Below are positions 1 through 7,441 of a stretch of 64,000 nt of DNA, one piece after another. Below the pieces are notes generated by a model. It did not search any database, was not told where the DNA came from, and worked only from the letters and a program-made list of their open reading frames with translations. The DNA is from Amycolatopsis balhimycina FH 1894 (GTDB taxonomy: Bacteria; Actinomycetota; Actinomycetes; Mycobacteriales; Pseudonocardiaceae), in the NCBI RefSeq assembly GCF_000384295.1, contig NZ_KB913037.1:7193533-7257532 (forward strand), in the 5' to 3' direction. The stretch's first letter is position 1, and the number at the start of each line of letters is the position of its first letter. A program made the translations under genes and the position numbers.

Positions 1-704
1 CCGGAGCGGGCGGTCGACTTCGCGTCGTCCCAGGCGCGAGCGAGGCGGCCGCGGGCCAGCGGACTCCAGATGATCGTGCCGACGCCTTCGTCCAGGCACA
101 GCGGGATCATCTCGCGTTCTTCCTCGCGGGCGAGCAGGTTGTAGTGGTCCTGCATGGACGCGAACCGGGCCCAGCCGTGCTGCTTCTGCAGGTGCAGGGC
201 CTTGGCGAACTCCCAAGCGAACATCGACGACGCGCCCAGGTAGCGCACCTTGCCGGCCTTGACCAGGTCGCTGAGTGCCTCGAGGGTCTCTTCCAGCGGC
301 GTCGCGTGGTCGTTGCGGTGGATCTGGTAGAGGTCGATGTAGTCCGTGCCGAGCCGCCGCAGCGAATGGTCGACTTCGGTCATGATCGCCTTGCGGGACA
401 AGCCTTTCCCGTTGGGGCCGGGGCGCATCGGATGGCGCAGCTTCGTGGCGATCACGACGTCGTCGCGGTCGGCGAAGTCCCTGAGCGCGCGGCCCAGGAT
501 CTCCTCGCTGGACCCATTCGAGTACATGTTCGCGGTGTCGAAGAAATTGATGCCCACGTCCAGGGCGTGCTTGATCAGGGGGCGGGCCTGCTCTTCGCCG
601 AGGGACCAGACGGGGTGGCCGCGGTCGGGTTCGCCGTAGGTCATCGCGCCGATCGCGATGGGCGAGACGTCCAGGCCGGTGGTGCCGAGCTTCACGTAAC
701 GCAT
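1..704 (-). CDS. Aldo/keto reductase (3' end outside the window)
   Basis: NADPH-dependent aldo/keto reductase, cytosolic, substrate unknown. About 234 N-terminal residues of a family protein usually near 320-330 are visible; the C-terminus runs off the left edge. The start MRYVKLGTTGLDVS is typical of the YajO/Tas-like branch. The catalytic tetrad is recognisable: Asp and Tyr in FFDTANMYS, Lys in VIATKLRHP and His in YQIHRND. An AGGAG-type ribosome site precedes the ATG. The gene is divergent from a TetR regulator, and two operator-like inverted repeats in the shared intergenic region suggest this reductase is the regulator's target. The family call is secure; the substrate is not. Confidence 0.9.
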   Translation of the reverse strand, partial: MRYVKLGTTGLDVSPIAIGAMTYGEPDRGHPVWSLGEEQARPLIKHALDVGINFFDTANMYSNGSSEEILGRALRDFADRDDVVIATKLRHPMRPGPNGKGLSRKAIMTEVDHSLRRLGTDYIDLYQIHRNDHATPLEETLEALSDLVKAGKVRYLGASSMFAWEFAKALHLQKQHGWARFASMQDHYNLLAREEEREMIPLCLDEGVGTIIWSPLARGRLARAWDDAKSTARS

Positions 705-728
705 GACAGGGTCTCCTGACCGTAACTC

Positions 729-777
729 GCGGAGGATGCTCCGGATGTAACACCGAAACTAGCGGAGGATTCTCCGC
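729..777. promoter_or_regulatory. Paired inverted-repeat operator between the aldo/keto reductase and tetR genes
   Basis: Two near-identical inverted repeats, GCGGAG-GATG-CTCCGG at 729-744 and GCGGAG-GATT-CTCCGC at 762-777, have centres 33 bp apart, about three helical turns. They lie in the divergent intergenic region and look like a cooperative TetR-dimer site controlling both genes. Binding by the adjacent TetR protein is inference. Confidence 0.6.
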
Positions 778-804
778 ATGTCAAAGATGAGGCATGATCG
801 GGGC

Positions 805-1380
805 ATGACAGACGGGACGTACGGCACCCAGCGCAAGGCCGCCGCGCGCAACCGGGTCGCGATCATCGAGGCCGCTCACGAGCTGTTCGCGCGGAACCCC
901 CTGGTACCGCTGAGCGAGGTCGCCAAACGCGCCGGTGTCGGAGCCGGCACCCTCTACCGCCACTTCCCGACGCGCGAAGACCTGATCCTCGCGGCCTACC
1001 AGCACGACATCGAACGCCTGACGACCACCGCCGACGACGTGCTGGCCCGCCATTCGTCCGCGAAGGCCGCCTTCGTCGAGTGGTTCGAGATCCTGTCGGC
1101 CTACATCCGCATCAAGCACGGGCTCGGCGACGCGCTGCACGGCGCCGCGGCCCAGGAGCTCATCAGTGCCTCGTGGGCGCCCACCACCGCGGCCGTCAAG
1201 AAGCTCGTCGACGCGTGCGTGGCCGAAGGCAGCATCGCGGCCGGGCACGACCCCGCCGACATCATCATGCTCATGAGCTTCCTCTGGCGCGTCGCGAACA
1301 ACGACGACGGCGCCGCGCAAGGGCGACGCCTGATCGCCACGATCTTCTCCGGTCTGCAGGCGCCGCCCCGCTCGAGCTGA
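805..1380 (+). CDS. TetR family transcriptional regulator
   Basis: DNA-binding repressor of 191 aa. The N-terminal TetR helix-turn-helix is clear at about residues 28-55 (LSEVAKRAGVGAGTLYRHF), followed by an all-helical ligand-binding domain. The start is uncertain: ATG at 805 gives the usual short lead before the HTH, while an in-frame ATG at 778 would sit directly against the second operator repeat, whose GGAGG could act as a ribosome site. It probably represses itself and the divergent aldo/keto reductase through the repeats at 729-777. The ligand is unknown. Confidence 0.88.
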   Translation: MTDGTYGTQRKAAARNRVAIIEAAHELFARNPLVPLSEVAKRAGVGAGTLYRHFPTREDLILAAYQHDIERLTTTADDVLARHSSAKAAFVEWFEILSAYIRIKHGLGDALHGAAAQELISASWAPTTAAVKKLVDACVAEGSIAAGHDPADIIMLMSFLWRVANNDDGAAQGRRLIATIFSGLQAPPRSS

Positions 1381-1474
1381 GTCCCGCGCCGCGGGGCAGT
1401 AGCCCGCTCAACGGCACACGCGCTGAGCAGCGGAAATCGTGAAAAACTCACCCTCTTGACCGATTCAAGGGCAA

Positions 1475-1487
1475 GACAAGTCTTGTC
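1475..1487. promoter_or_regulatory. Short perfect inverted repeat upstream of the secreted phosphoesterase
   Basis: GACAAG-T-CTTGTC is a perfect 6-bp-arm palindrome about 120 bp before the phosphoesterase start. Its form resembles GntR-family operators. No GntR gene is in the window, so the regulator is unknown. Confidence 0.3.
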
Positions 1488-1519
1488 ATCCGGAACGGCA
1501 CGTCGTTACAGTCCGAATA

Positions 1520-1538
1520 GTTAGGAAACTTTCTTAAC
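1520..1538. promoter_or_regulatory. Near-perfect 19-bp inverted repeat upstream of the secreted phosphoesterase
   Basis: GTTAGGAAACTTTCTTAAC is an AT-rich palindrome with one mismatched pair, about 67 bp before the GTG start of the secreted enzyme. It stands out in the surrounding GC-rich DNA and is probably an operator or promoter element for the 1605-5385 gene run. The binding protein cannot be named from this window. Confidence 0.4.
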
Positions 1539-1604
1539 TGTTTGTCGAACGTTGACCCGACGCCGCAGCCCACCAGCCACCGCCAGGCCCGTAAGGAGCG
1601 CGAC

Positions 1605-3206
1605 GTGCCTTCGACACGACTACGACCTCTTGCCCGACTCACCCCGGTGATCGCCGCCGTGGTGCTGCTGCCCTCGGCGATCGCCGCGGCCGCCACCCCG
1701 CAGGCCGCCGATGTCCTGCTGTCGCAGGGAAAACCCGTTGCCACGTCGACCGTCGAGAGCTCCTCGTACGCCGGCGCCAAGGCCGTCGACGGCAGCACCA
1801 CCACCCGCTGGGCCAGTGCCGAAGGCGCCGACCCGCAGTGGCTGCGGATCGACCTCGGCCAGGCCGCCACGATCCACCGCGTGCTCCTCAACTGGGAAGC
1901 CGCTTACGCCAAGAAGTACCGGATCGAGGTCTCCGACGACGGCACGTCGTTCACCACGGCCGCCACCGTCGACACCGGCGACGGCAAGCTCGACGACCTC
2001 GGCGGCCTCAACGCCCACGGCCGGTACGTCCGTTTCGTGGGCGTCACCCGCGGCACCGGCTACGGCTACTCCTTCTGGGAGATGCAGGTCTTCGGCACCA
2101 CGGACTCCTCGGGCGACACCCAGGCCCCGACCACGCCGACCGGCTTCGCCGCGGGCACGACGACTGCCACGAGTGTCGCGCTGACCTGGAACGCCGCGAC
2201 CGACAACGTCGGCGTCGCCGGGTACGACATCCTCCGCAACGGCACGGCCGTCACGACCAGCACGGCACCGTCCTACACCGACACCGGGCTCGCGCCGGAC
2301 ACCGCCTACACCTACGCCGTCCGCGCGCGCGACGCCGCGGGCAACACGTCGCCGGCAAGCACGCCGATCACCGTGAAGACCAAGGCGGGCAGCGGGACGA
2401 GCTTCGTCCTCGCCGCCGCCGGAGACATCGCCGAACAGTGCACCGCGAGCAGCTCCGGCTGCGTCCACCCCAAGACCGCGAAGCTCGTCGAAAACATGGC
2501 CCCCGCGGGCGTGATCACCATGGGCGACAACCAGTACGACGAGCCCACCCTGGCCGACTTCAAGAACTACTACGACAAGACCTGGGGCAAGTTCAAGAGC
2601 ATCACCCACCCGATCCCGGGCAACCACGAGTCCTACTCCGGGTTCACGGGCTACGACCAGTACTTCGGCGCCATCGCCAAGCCCCATGGCCAGCGGTACT
2701 ACAGCTGGGAGATGGGCAACTGGCACTTCATCGCCCTCGACTCCAACGACTTCGTCACCCACGACGAGTTCGCCGAGCCGCCCCAGGTCACCTGGCTGAA
2801 GCAGGACCTGGCCGACAACACCAAGGGCTGCGTCGCCGCGTACTACCACCACCCGCGGTGGAGCTCCGGCGACCACGGTGACAACACCGACAGCACCGAG
2901 CTGTGGAACCTCCTGACGGCGAACAAGGCCGACCTCGTCCTCAACGGTCACGACCACGACTACGAGCGGTTCGTGCCGCAGAACGCCGACGGCAAGGCCG
3001 ACGCGAGTGGTCCCGTCGAGATCGTCGGCGGTTCCGGCGGCGCCGGCCTGTACGACCTGAAGTCGGCCCACCCGACGACCGCCAAGCTGCTGAAGACCTT
3101 CGGCGTCCTGAAGCTGTCGATGACGGACACGTCGTTCCAGACGCAGTTCATCGGGGTCGACGGCAAGGTCCTCGACAGCAGCCCGACCTACACCTGCCAC
3201 CAGTAG
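1605..3206 (+). CDS. Secreted metallophosphoesterase with F5/8C (discoidin) and fibronectin III domains
   Basis: Exported enzyme of 533 aa, likely hydrolysing phosphomonoesters or diesters outside the cell. It has a signal peptide (about residues 1-30), an F5/8 type C carbohydrate-binding-like domain (about 35-165), one FN3 domain (about 170-260) and a calcineurin-like catalytic domain (about 265-533). Metal-site motifs are in order: GDIAEQC, MGDNQYD, GNHES, YYHHPRW and NGHDHDYER. This arrangement resembles alkaline phosphatases of the purple acid phosphatase superfamily. The GTG start at 1605 has AGGAG six bases upstream; an earlier TTG at 1542 would bury the signal peptide. An MFS gene follows 8 bp after the stop. 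Confidence 0.9.
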   Translation: MPSTRLRPLARLTPVIAAVVLLPSAIAAAATPQAADVLLSQGKPVATSTVESSSYAGAKAVDGSTTTRWASAEGADPQWLRIDLGQAATIHRVLLNWEAAYAKKYRIEVSDDGTSFTTAATVDTGDGKLDDLGGLNAHGRYVRFVGVTRGTGYGYSFWEMQVFGTTDSSGDTQAPTTPTGFAAGTTTATSVALTWNAATDNVGVAGYDILRNGTAVTTSTAPSYTDTGLAPDTAYTYAVRARDAAGNTSPASTPITVKTKAGSGTSFVLAAAGDIAEQCTASSSGCVHPKTAKLVENMAPAGVITMGDNQYDEPTLADFKNYYDKTWGKFKSITHPIPGNHESYSGFTGYDQYFGAIAKPHGQRYYSWEMGNWHFIALDSNDFVTHDEFAEPPQVTWLKQDLADNTKGCVAAYYHHPRWSSGDHGDNTDSTELWNLLTANKADLVLNGHDHDYERFVPQNADGKADASGPVEIVGGSGGAGLYDLKSAHPTTAKLLKTFGVLKLSMTDTSFQTQFIGVDGKVLDSSPTYTCHQ

Positions 3207-3214
3207 GCCCGGGC

Positions 3215-4447
3215 ATGTACATCGCGGCAAGCCGTACCTCGGACCTGGCGGCCGGGACCGACCGGAAACCCGCGCTGAAACGGGTGTCCGCCAACGTCGT
3301 GGCCCTCGGCGTGGTCAGCCTGGTCACCGACGTCTCGTCGGAGATGGTCACCGCCGTCCTCCCGCTCTACCTGGTGCTCGGCCTCGGCCTGAACCCGCTG
3401 CAGTTCGGCCTGCTCGACGGCCTCTACGCGGGCGCCACGGCGGTCGTGCGGGTGCTCGGCGGGCACCTCGCCGACCGGTGGCGGCGGCTCAAGGCGGTCG
3501 CCGGGTTCGGGTACGGCTTGTCCGCGGTGTGCAAGCTCGGCCTGGTCGCGGCCGGCTCGTCGGTCACCGCGATCGGCGTCGTCCTCGCCGCCGACCGCAC
3601 CGGGAAGGGGATGCGCACCGCCCCGCGCGACGCGCTGATCTCCCTCAGCAGCGAACCGGACGCGCTCGGCCGGTCGTTCGGCGTGCACCGCGCGCTCGAC
3701 ACGGTCGGGGCGTTCCTCGGCCCGCTGGTGGCGATGGCGGTCCTCGCCCTGAGCCTCGGCAGCTATCCGAGCGTGTTCTTCACCAGCTTCTGCGTCGCGG
3801 CGATCGCCGTGCTCCTCCTGGTCCTGTTCGTCCGCGACCGTCCCGGCGCGGTCGACCGCGCAGCCGTCTCCGCGCGAGCTGTGTTCGGTCTCCTGAAACA
3901 CCAGGACTTCCGGCGCGTGACGCTGTGGGCGGCCCTGCTCGGCCTGGTGACCGTCGGCGACTCGTTCGTCTACCTCGTCCTCCAGCGCCGGTGGGAGATC
4001 GCGGCGACGTTCTTCCCGTTGCTGCCGCTGGGCACCGCCGGGGTCTACCTGCTGCTGGCCGTGCCGCTCGGCAGGCTCGCCGACCGGGCCGGCCGCTGGC
4101 CGGTGTTCCTCGGCGGGCACGCCGCGCTCGTCGTGGCGCTGGTGCTGCTCTGCGGTCCGCGGGCGGGGCTCTGGCTCGCCGTCGTCGCGCTCGGCCTGCA
4201 CGGCGTGTTCTACGCGGCCACCGACGGCGTCCTGATGGGCGCCGCCGGTCCGCTCATCCCGCGTGATCTCCGGGCCACCGGGATGGCCGTCGTCCAGACC
4301 GGGCAGGCCGTGGCCCGGATGTTCTCGTCCGTCCTCTTCGGACTGGCGTGGACGCTGTGGGACCTGCGGCCCGCGGTGCTCGTCGCGGCGGTCTGCCTGG
4401 CCGCCGTCGCGCTGGCCGCCGCGTTCGCGAAACCGGTGCGCCCGTGA
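3215..4447 (+). CDS. MFS transporter
   Basis: Major facilitator superfamily permease of 410 aa with about 12 predicted membrane segments. The loop after segment 2 carries GGHLADRWRR, the conserved MFS loop motif. The start ATG at 3215 lies 8 bp after the phosphoesterase stop with no strong ribosome site, so translational coupling is likely; an open frame extending to 2903 overlaps the upstream gene and is not credible. The stop overlaps the GTG of the next gene (GTGA). Substrate unknown. The order phosphoesterase, permease, propeller hints at uptake or export of something related to the phosphoesterase product, but this is inference. Confidence 0.88.
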   Translation: MYIAASRTSDLAAGTDRKPALKRVSANVVALGVVSLVTDVSSEMVTAVLPLYLVLGLGLNPLQFGLLDGLYAGATAVVRVLGGHLADRWRRLKAVAGFGYGLSAVCKLGLVAAGSSVTAIGVVLAADRTGKGMRTAPRDALISLSSEPDALGRSFGVHRALDTVGAFLGPLVAMAVLALSLGSYPSVFFTSFCVAAIAVLLLVLFVRDRPGAVDRAAVSARAVFGLLKHQDFRRVTLWAALLGLVTVGDSFVYLVLQRRWEIAATFFPLLPLGTAGVYLLLAVPLGRLADRAGRWPVFLGGHAALVVALVLLCGPRAGLWLAVVALGLHGVFYAATDGVLMGAAGPLIPRDLRATGMAVVQTGQAVARMFSSVLFGLAWTLWDLRPAVLVAAVCLAAVALAAAFAKPVRP

Positions 4448-5385
4448 AGAAACTCGTCCTCGCCTTCACCGGCACGGCGCTCCTGATCGCCGCCGTCACG
4501 TACACGGTCAGCGCCCGCCACGGCACCGCGGACGCCGAGCCCGCCGCGCAGCTGACTCTCGCGCCCGGCCAGTTGCTGTTCCACGACACCGCCACCGGCC
4601 GCATCGGCGCCGTCCCCCTGGCCGACACCCAGGCGAAACCGCAGCTCAGTGGCCTGAAGTGCGACCGGTTCGCGGTCGCGAAGCAGACCGCGGTGTGCGT
4701 GGCCGTGAAGCCGGGCACGCTCCCGGCGGTGACCGACGTCCTCGTCCTCGACGAGCACCTCGGCGTCCGCCACACCGAGACGCTCCCGGGCACGCCGAGC
4801 CGCGCGCGGGTGTCGCCGGACGGCAAGCGCGTCTACTGGACGCTCTTCGTCACCGGTGATTCGTACGCGCAAACCGGCTTCTCGACCCGCGCGGGGCTCT
4901 ACGACCTCGAATCCGGACGGCTCGTCAAGACGATCGAGGAGCTGCCGGTGTTCGTCGGCGGCGACCGCTACTTCGCCTCCGACGTCAACTACTGGGGCAT
5001 CACCTTCGCCTCCGACGGCAAGCGCTTCTACGTCACCCTGGGCAGCAAGGGCAGGACGTACCTCGTCGAAGCCGACTACGCGCGTTATCGCGGTAAGACG
5101 GTCAGGGAGAACGTCGAATGCCCGTCGCTGTCCCCGGACGGCAAGCGCGTCGCCTTCAAGAAGAAGGCCGGCGAAGGCGTCTGGCGGCTCTCGGTACTGG
5201 ACCTGGCGAGCCTGCGGGAGACCACGCTGGCCGAGACCCGCAGCGTCGACGACCAGGCGCTCTGGCAGGACGACCACACCGTCCTCTACGGACTGGAGAA
5301 CGCCGTCTGGGCGGTTCCGGCGGACGGGTCCGGCGCGCCGCGGAAACTTCGCGGGGACGCCGTGTCGCCGGCCGTCACGGGGTGA
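4444..5385 (+). CDS. Exported beta-propeller (TolB/PD40-like) protein
   Basis: 313 aa protein with an N-terminal signal or anchor segment (KKLVLAFTGTALLIAAVTY) and no lipobox Cys. Repeats such as VSPDGKRVYW, FASDGKRFYV and LSPDGKRVAF mark PD40/TolB-type beta-propeller blades, which usually bind proteins or small ligands rather than catalyse. The GTG start overlaps the MFS stop by four bases, so these two genes are co-translated. It runs convergently into a TetR gene with an 11-bp overlap. The function is unknown; it may act as an extracellular accessory to the MFS permease. Confidence 0.8.
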   Translation: MKKLVLAFTGTALLIAAVTYTVSARHGTADAEPAAQLTLAPGQLLFHDTATGRIGAVPLADTQAKPQLSGLKCDRFAVAKQTAVCVAVKPGTLPAVTDVLVLDEHLGVRHTETLPGTPSRARVSPDGKRVYWTLFVTGDSYAQTGFSTRAGLYDLESGRLVKTIEELPVFVGGDRYFASDVNYWGITFASDGKRFYVTLGSKGRTYLVEADYARYRGKTVRENVECPSLSPDGKRVAFKKKAGEGVWRLSVLDLASLRETTLAETRSVDDQALWQDDHTVLYGLENAVWAVPADGSGAPRKLRGDAVSPAVTG

Positions 5386-5947
5386 CGTCCACCGCCGCGA
5401 ACAACGTCCGGACACAGAGGTCTCGCAGCTCGTCCTGGGTGATCTTCGGCTGGTCGAGCCAGTCGAGGATCACCGTGGCGACGAACATCAGCCAGCCGCG
5501 GACGGCCACCCGCGTCGTCTCGGTGACGGTGGTCAGCTCGCCGAGCGCGGCCAGGATGCGGCCGGCGTTAGCGGTCATCCCCGCCTCGCGGATCTCCCGG
5601 ATCTCCCCGTCGGCGCCGCCGGCGGCACGGTGCACGATCCGGTAGCCGTCGGGGTGGGTGCGCGCGAACTCCAGGTAGACGTCGAGCCCGGCCCGCAGCT
5701 GCTCGGCCACGGGCAGCGCCGGGTCGGGCGCGCTCATCTCCAGGAGCTGGTCGCGCTGGCCGCGGACGATCTCCGCGAAGAAGTCCTTCTTGGTCGGGAA
5801 GTAGTGGTACAGCAGGCCGCGAGAGACCTGCGCGATCTCGGCGACCTCGTCGATCCACACCTCGTCGTACGGCCGCTGCGCGAACAAGCCGGCGCCGATG
5901 GCCAGGAGCTGCTCGCGCCGCCGCTCGGTGCTCAGCCTCGTCCGCAT
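5375..5947 (-). CDS. TetR family regulator divergent from a P450 gene
   Basis: 190 aa repressor with a clear TetR HTH (IDEVAEIAQVSRGLLYHYFPTK, about residues 32-54) and a C-terminal ligand domain. It is divergent from a BM3-like P450 gene, and palindromic sites fill the 77-bp gap. Bm3R1 of Bacillus megaterium is a TetR-type repressor that controls CYP102A1 through a palindrome, so an analogous role sensing a fatty-acid-like ligand is plausible; this is inference. An AGGAG lies directly against the ATG, closer than usual, so the true start might differ slightly. Confidence 0.9.
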   Translation of the reverse strand: MRTRLSTERRREQLLAIGAGLFAQRPYDEVWIDEVAEIAQVSRGLLYHYFPTKKDFFAEIVRGQRDQLLEMSAPDPALPVAEQLRAGLDVYLEFARTHPDGYRIVHRAAGGADGEIREIREAGMTANAGRILAALGELTTVTETTRVAVRGWLMFVATVILDWLDQPKITQDELRDLCVRTLFAAVDVTP

Positions 5948-5960
5948 CTCCTGAGCTTAC

Positions 5961-6017
5961 TTGACACGGGTTCAGTAGCGCGGGATCGTAACCCTATTGG
6001 ATTCGGGTTCAATAGGG
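5961..6017. promoter_or_regulatory. TetR-type operators in the tetR/P450 intergenic region
   Basis: A 26-bp inverted repeat at 5992-6017 has arms CCCTATTGGA and TTCAATAGGG (one mismatch) around TTCGGG. Its right part is repeated directly upstream as TTG-N3-CGGGTTCAGTAG at 5961-5978. The right arm ends inside the ribosome site (GGGAG, 6015-6019) of the P450 gene, so a bound repressor would block both transcription and ribosome access. TTGACA at 5961-5966 may also be a -35 element. Confidence 0.6.
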
Positions 6018-6024
6018 AGCTGCC

Positions 6025-7413
6025 GTGGACACCACCGGGATTCCGCACCGCCCGGGCCGCCTGCCGGTGGCCGGCGACCTGCTCGGGGCGAACCCCCGCA
6101 CGCCACTGCAGGACACCGTGCGCCTCGGCAAGCGGCTCGGGCCGATCTTCAGCCGCAAGTTCTTCGACATCGAGGTCGTCCTCGTCTCCGGCGTCGGCCT
6201 GGTCACCGAGCTGAACGACGAGACGAAGTTCGGCAAGCACGTCGGCATGGGCGTCGAGAACCTGCGCGCGCTCGGCGGCGACGGCCTGTTCACCGCGCAC
6301 ACGCACGAGCCGAACTGGCGGCTCGCGCACGACGTCCTGCAGCCGGCCTTCTCCGCGGAGGCGATGCGCCGCTACCACCCGGTGATGCTGGAGGCCGCCC
6401 GCGAGCTCGTGGCGGCCTGGGACGCGGCGAGCGGGCCGGTCGACGTCTCCGCCGACATGACCCGGCTGACCCTGGAGACGATCGGCCGGGCCGGGTTCGG
6501 CTACCGGTTCGGCTCCTTCGAACGCGCCGAGCCGCACCCGTTCGTCACGGCTATGATCCGCGCGCTGCGGTACGCGCAGCTGCAGAACGCCAAGCTGCCG
6601 TTCGTCCGGCGCGCGTTCGCCGGGTCGGCCGCGCAGAACCGGGCCGACATCGCGACCATGACGAACCTGGTCGACGAGGTCATCGCCGGGCGCCGCCGCG
6701 GCGGCGAGGAGAGCCGTGACCTGCTCGGCCTGATGCTCACCGAAGGCCACCCGGTGACGGGCGAGCGGCTGGACCCGGTGAACATCCGCAACCAGGCGAT
6801 CACGTTCGTCGTCGCCGGCCACGAGACGACGTCCGGCGCGCTGTCGTTCGCCCTGTACTACCTGACCCGCCACCCCGAGCTGCTGGCGAAGGCCCGCGCC
6901 GAGGTCGACGCGGTGTGGGGCGGCCGCGAGCCGGCGTTCTCCGACGTCGCGAAGCTGCGTTACGTGCGCCGCGTGCTCGACGAGGCGATGCGGCTCTGGC
7001 CGACGGCGCCGGGTTATTCACGCCAGGCGCGCGAAGACGTCGTCCTGGGCGGGAAGTACCGGATGCGCAAGGGCGACTGGGTGGTCGTGCCGCTCCCGCT
7101 GCTCCACCGCGATCCCGCGGTCTGGGCCGATCCCGAGGTGTTCGACCCGGACCGGTTCGAGCCCGCCGCGGTGAAGAAGCGGCCGGCGCAGGCGTACAAG
7201 CCGTTCGGGACGGGCGAGCGCGCCTGCATCGGCCGCCAGTTCGCGCTGCACGAAGCGGTACTGGCCCTCGGGACCGTCCTGCAGCGCTACGACTTCGACG
7301 TCGATCCGCAGTACGAGCTGAAGATCGTCGAATCGCTGACGCTCAAGCCGAGCGGGTTCACGCTGTGGCCGCGGGTGCGGACACCGGCCGGAAATGTCGG
7401 TGCCCTGCGGTAG
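6025..7413 (+). CDS. CYP102-like cytochrome P450 (heme domain only)
   Basis: Soluble heme monooxygenase of 462 aa. It carries the I-helix oxygen-activation motif AGHETTS (residues 264-270), ExxR (Glu320-Arg323 in EAMRLWP) and the heme loop PFGTGERACIG with ligand Cys401. Residue numbers and sequence follow the heme domain of P450 BM3 (CYP102A1) almost without gaps. The protein ends where BM3 would continue into its FMN/FAD reductase, so it needs separate redox partners, none of which is encoded nearby. The BM3 Arg47/Tyr51 carboxylate anchor region differs, so the substrate may not be a free long-chain fatty acid. GTG start with GGGAG five bases upstream. Confidence 0.92.
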   Translation: MDTTGIPHRPGRLPVAGDLLGANPRTPLQDTVRLGKRLGPIFSRKFFDIEVVLVSGVGLVTELNDETKFGKHVGMGVENLRALGGDGLFTAHTHEPNWRLAHDVLQPAFSAEAMRRYHPVMLEAARELVAAWDAASGPVDVSADMTRLTLETIGRAGFGYRFGSFERAEPHPFVTAMIRALRYAQLQNAKLPFVRRAFAGSAAQNRADIATMTNLVDEVIAGRRRGGEESRDLLGLMLTEGHPVTGERLDPVNIRNQAITFVVAGHETTSGALSFALYYLTRHPELLAKARAEVDAVWGGREPAFSDVAKLRYVRRVLDEAMRLWPTAPGYSRQAREDVVLGGKYRMRKGDWVVVPLPLLHRDPAVWADPEVFDPDRFEPAAVKKRPAQAYKPFGTGERACIGRQFALHEAVLALGTVLQRYDFDVDPQYELKIVESLTLKPSGFTLWPRVRTPAGNVGALR

Positions 7414-7424
7414 CGTGGAAAACG

Positions 7425-7436
7425 GGGGGCGCCCCC
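7425..7436. terminator. GC-only palindrome between convergent P450 and iolD genes
   Basis: GGGGGCGCCCCC is a perfect palindrome in the 28-bp gap between two convergent genes and may act as a weak bidirectional terminator. It has no loop or T-tract, so the call is tentative. Confidence 0.3.
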
Positions 7437-7441
7437 GCGGG

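Noticed and set aside
1542..1604. TTG start extending the phosphoesterase upstream
   Set aside because: It would place 21 polar residues before the signal peptide; the GTG at 1605 has a good AGGAG.
1620..3230. A 536-codon open frame antisense to the secreted phosphoesterase
   Set aside because: Repetitive Val/Gly/Arg content, no ribosome site or domain, and fully covered by a well-supported gene.
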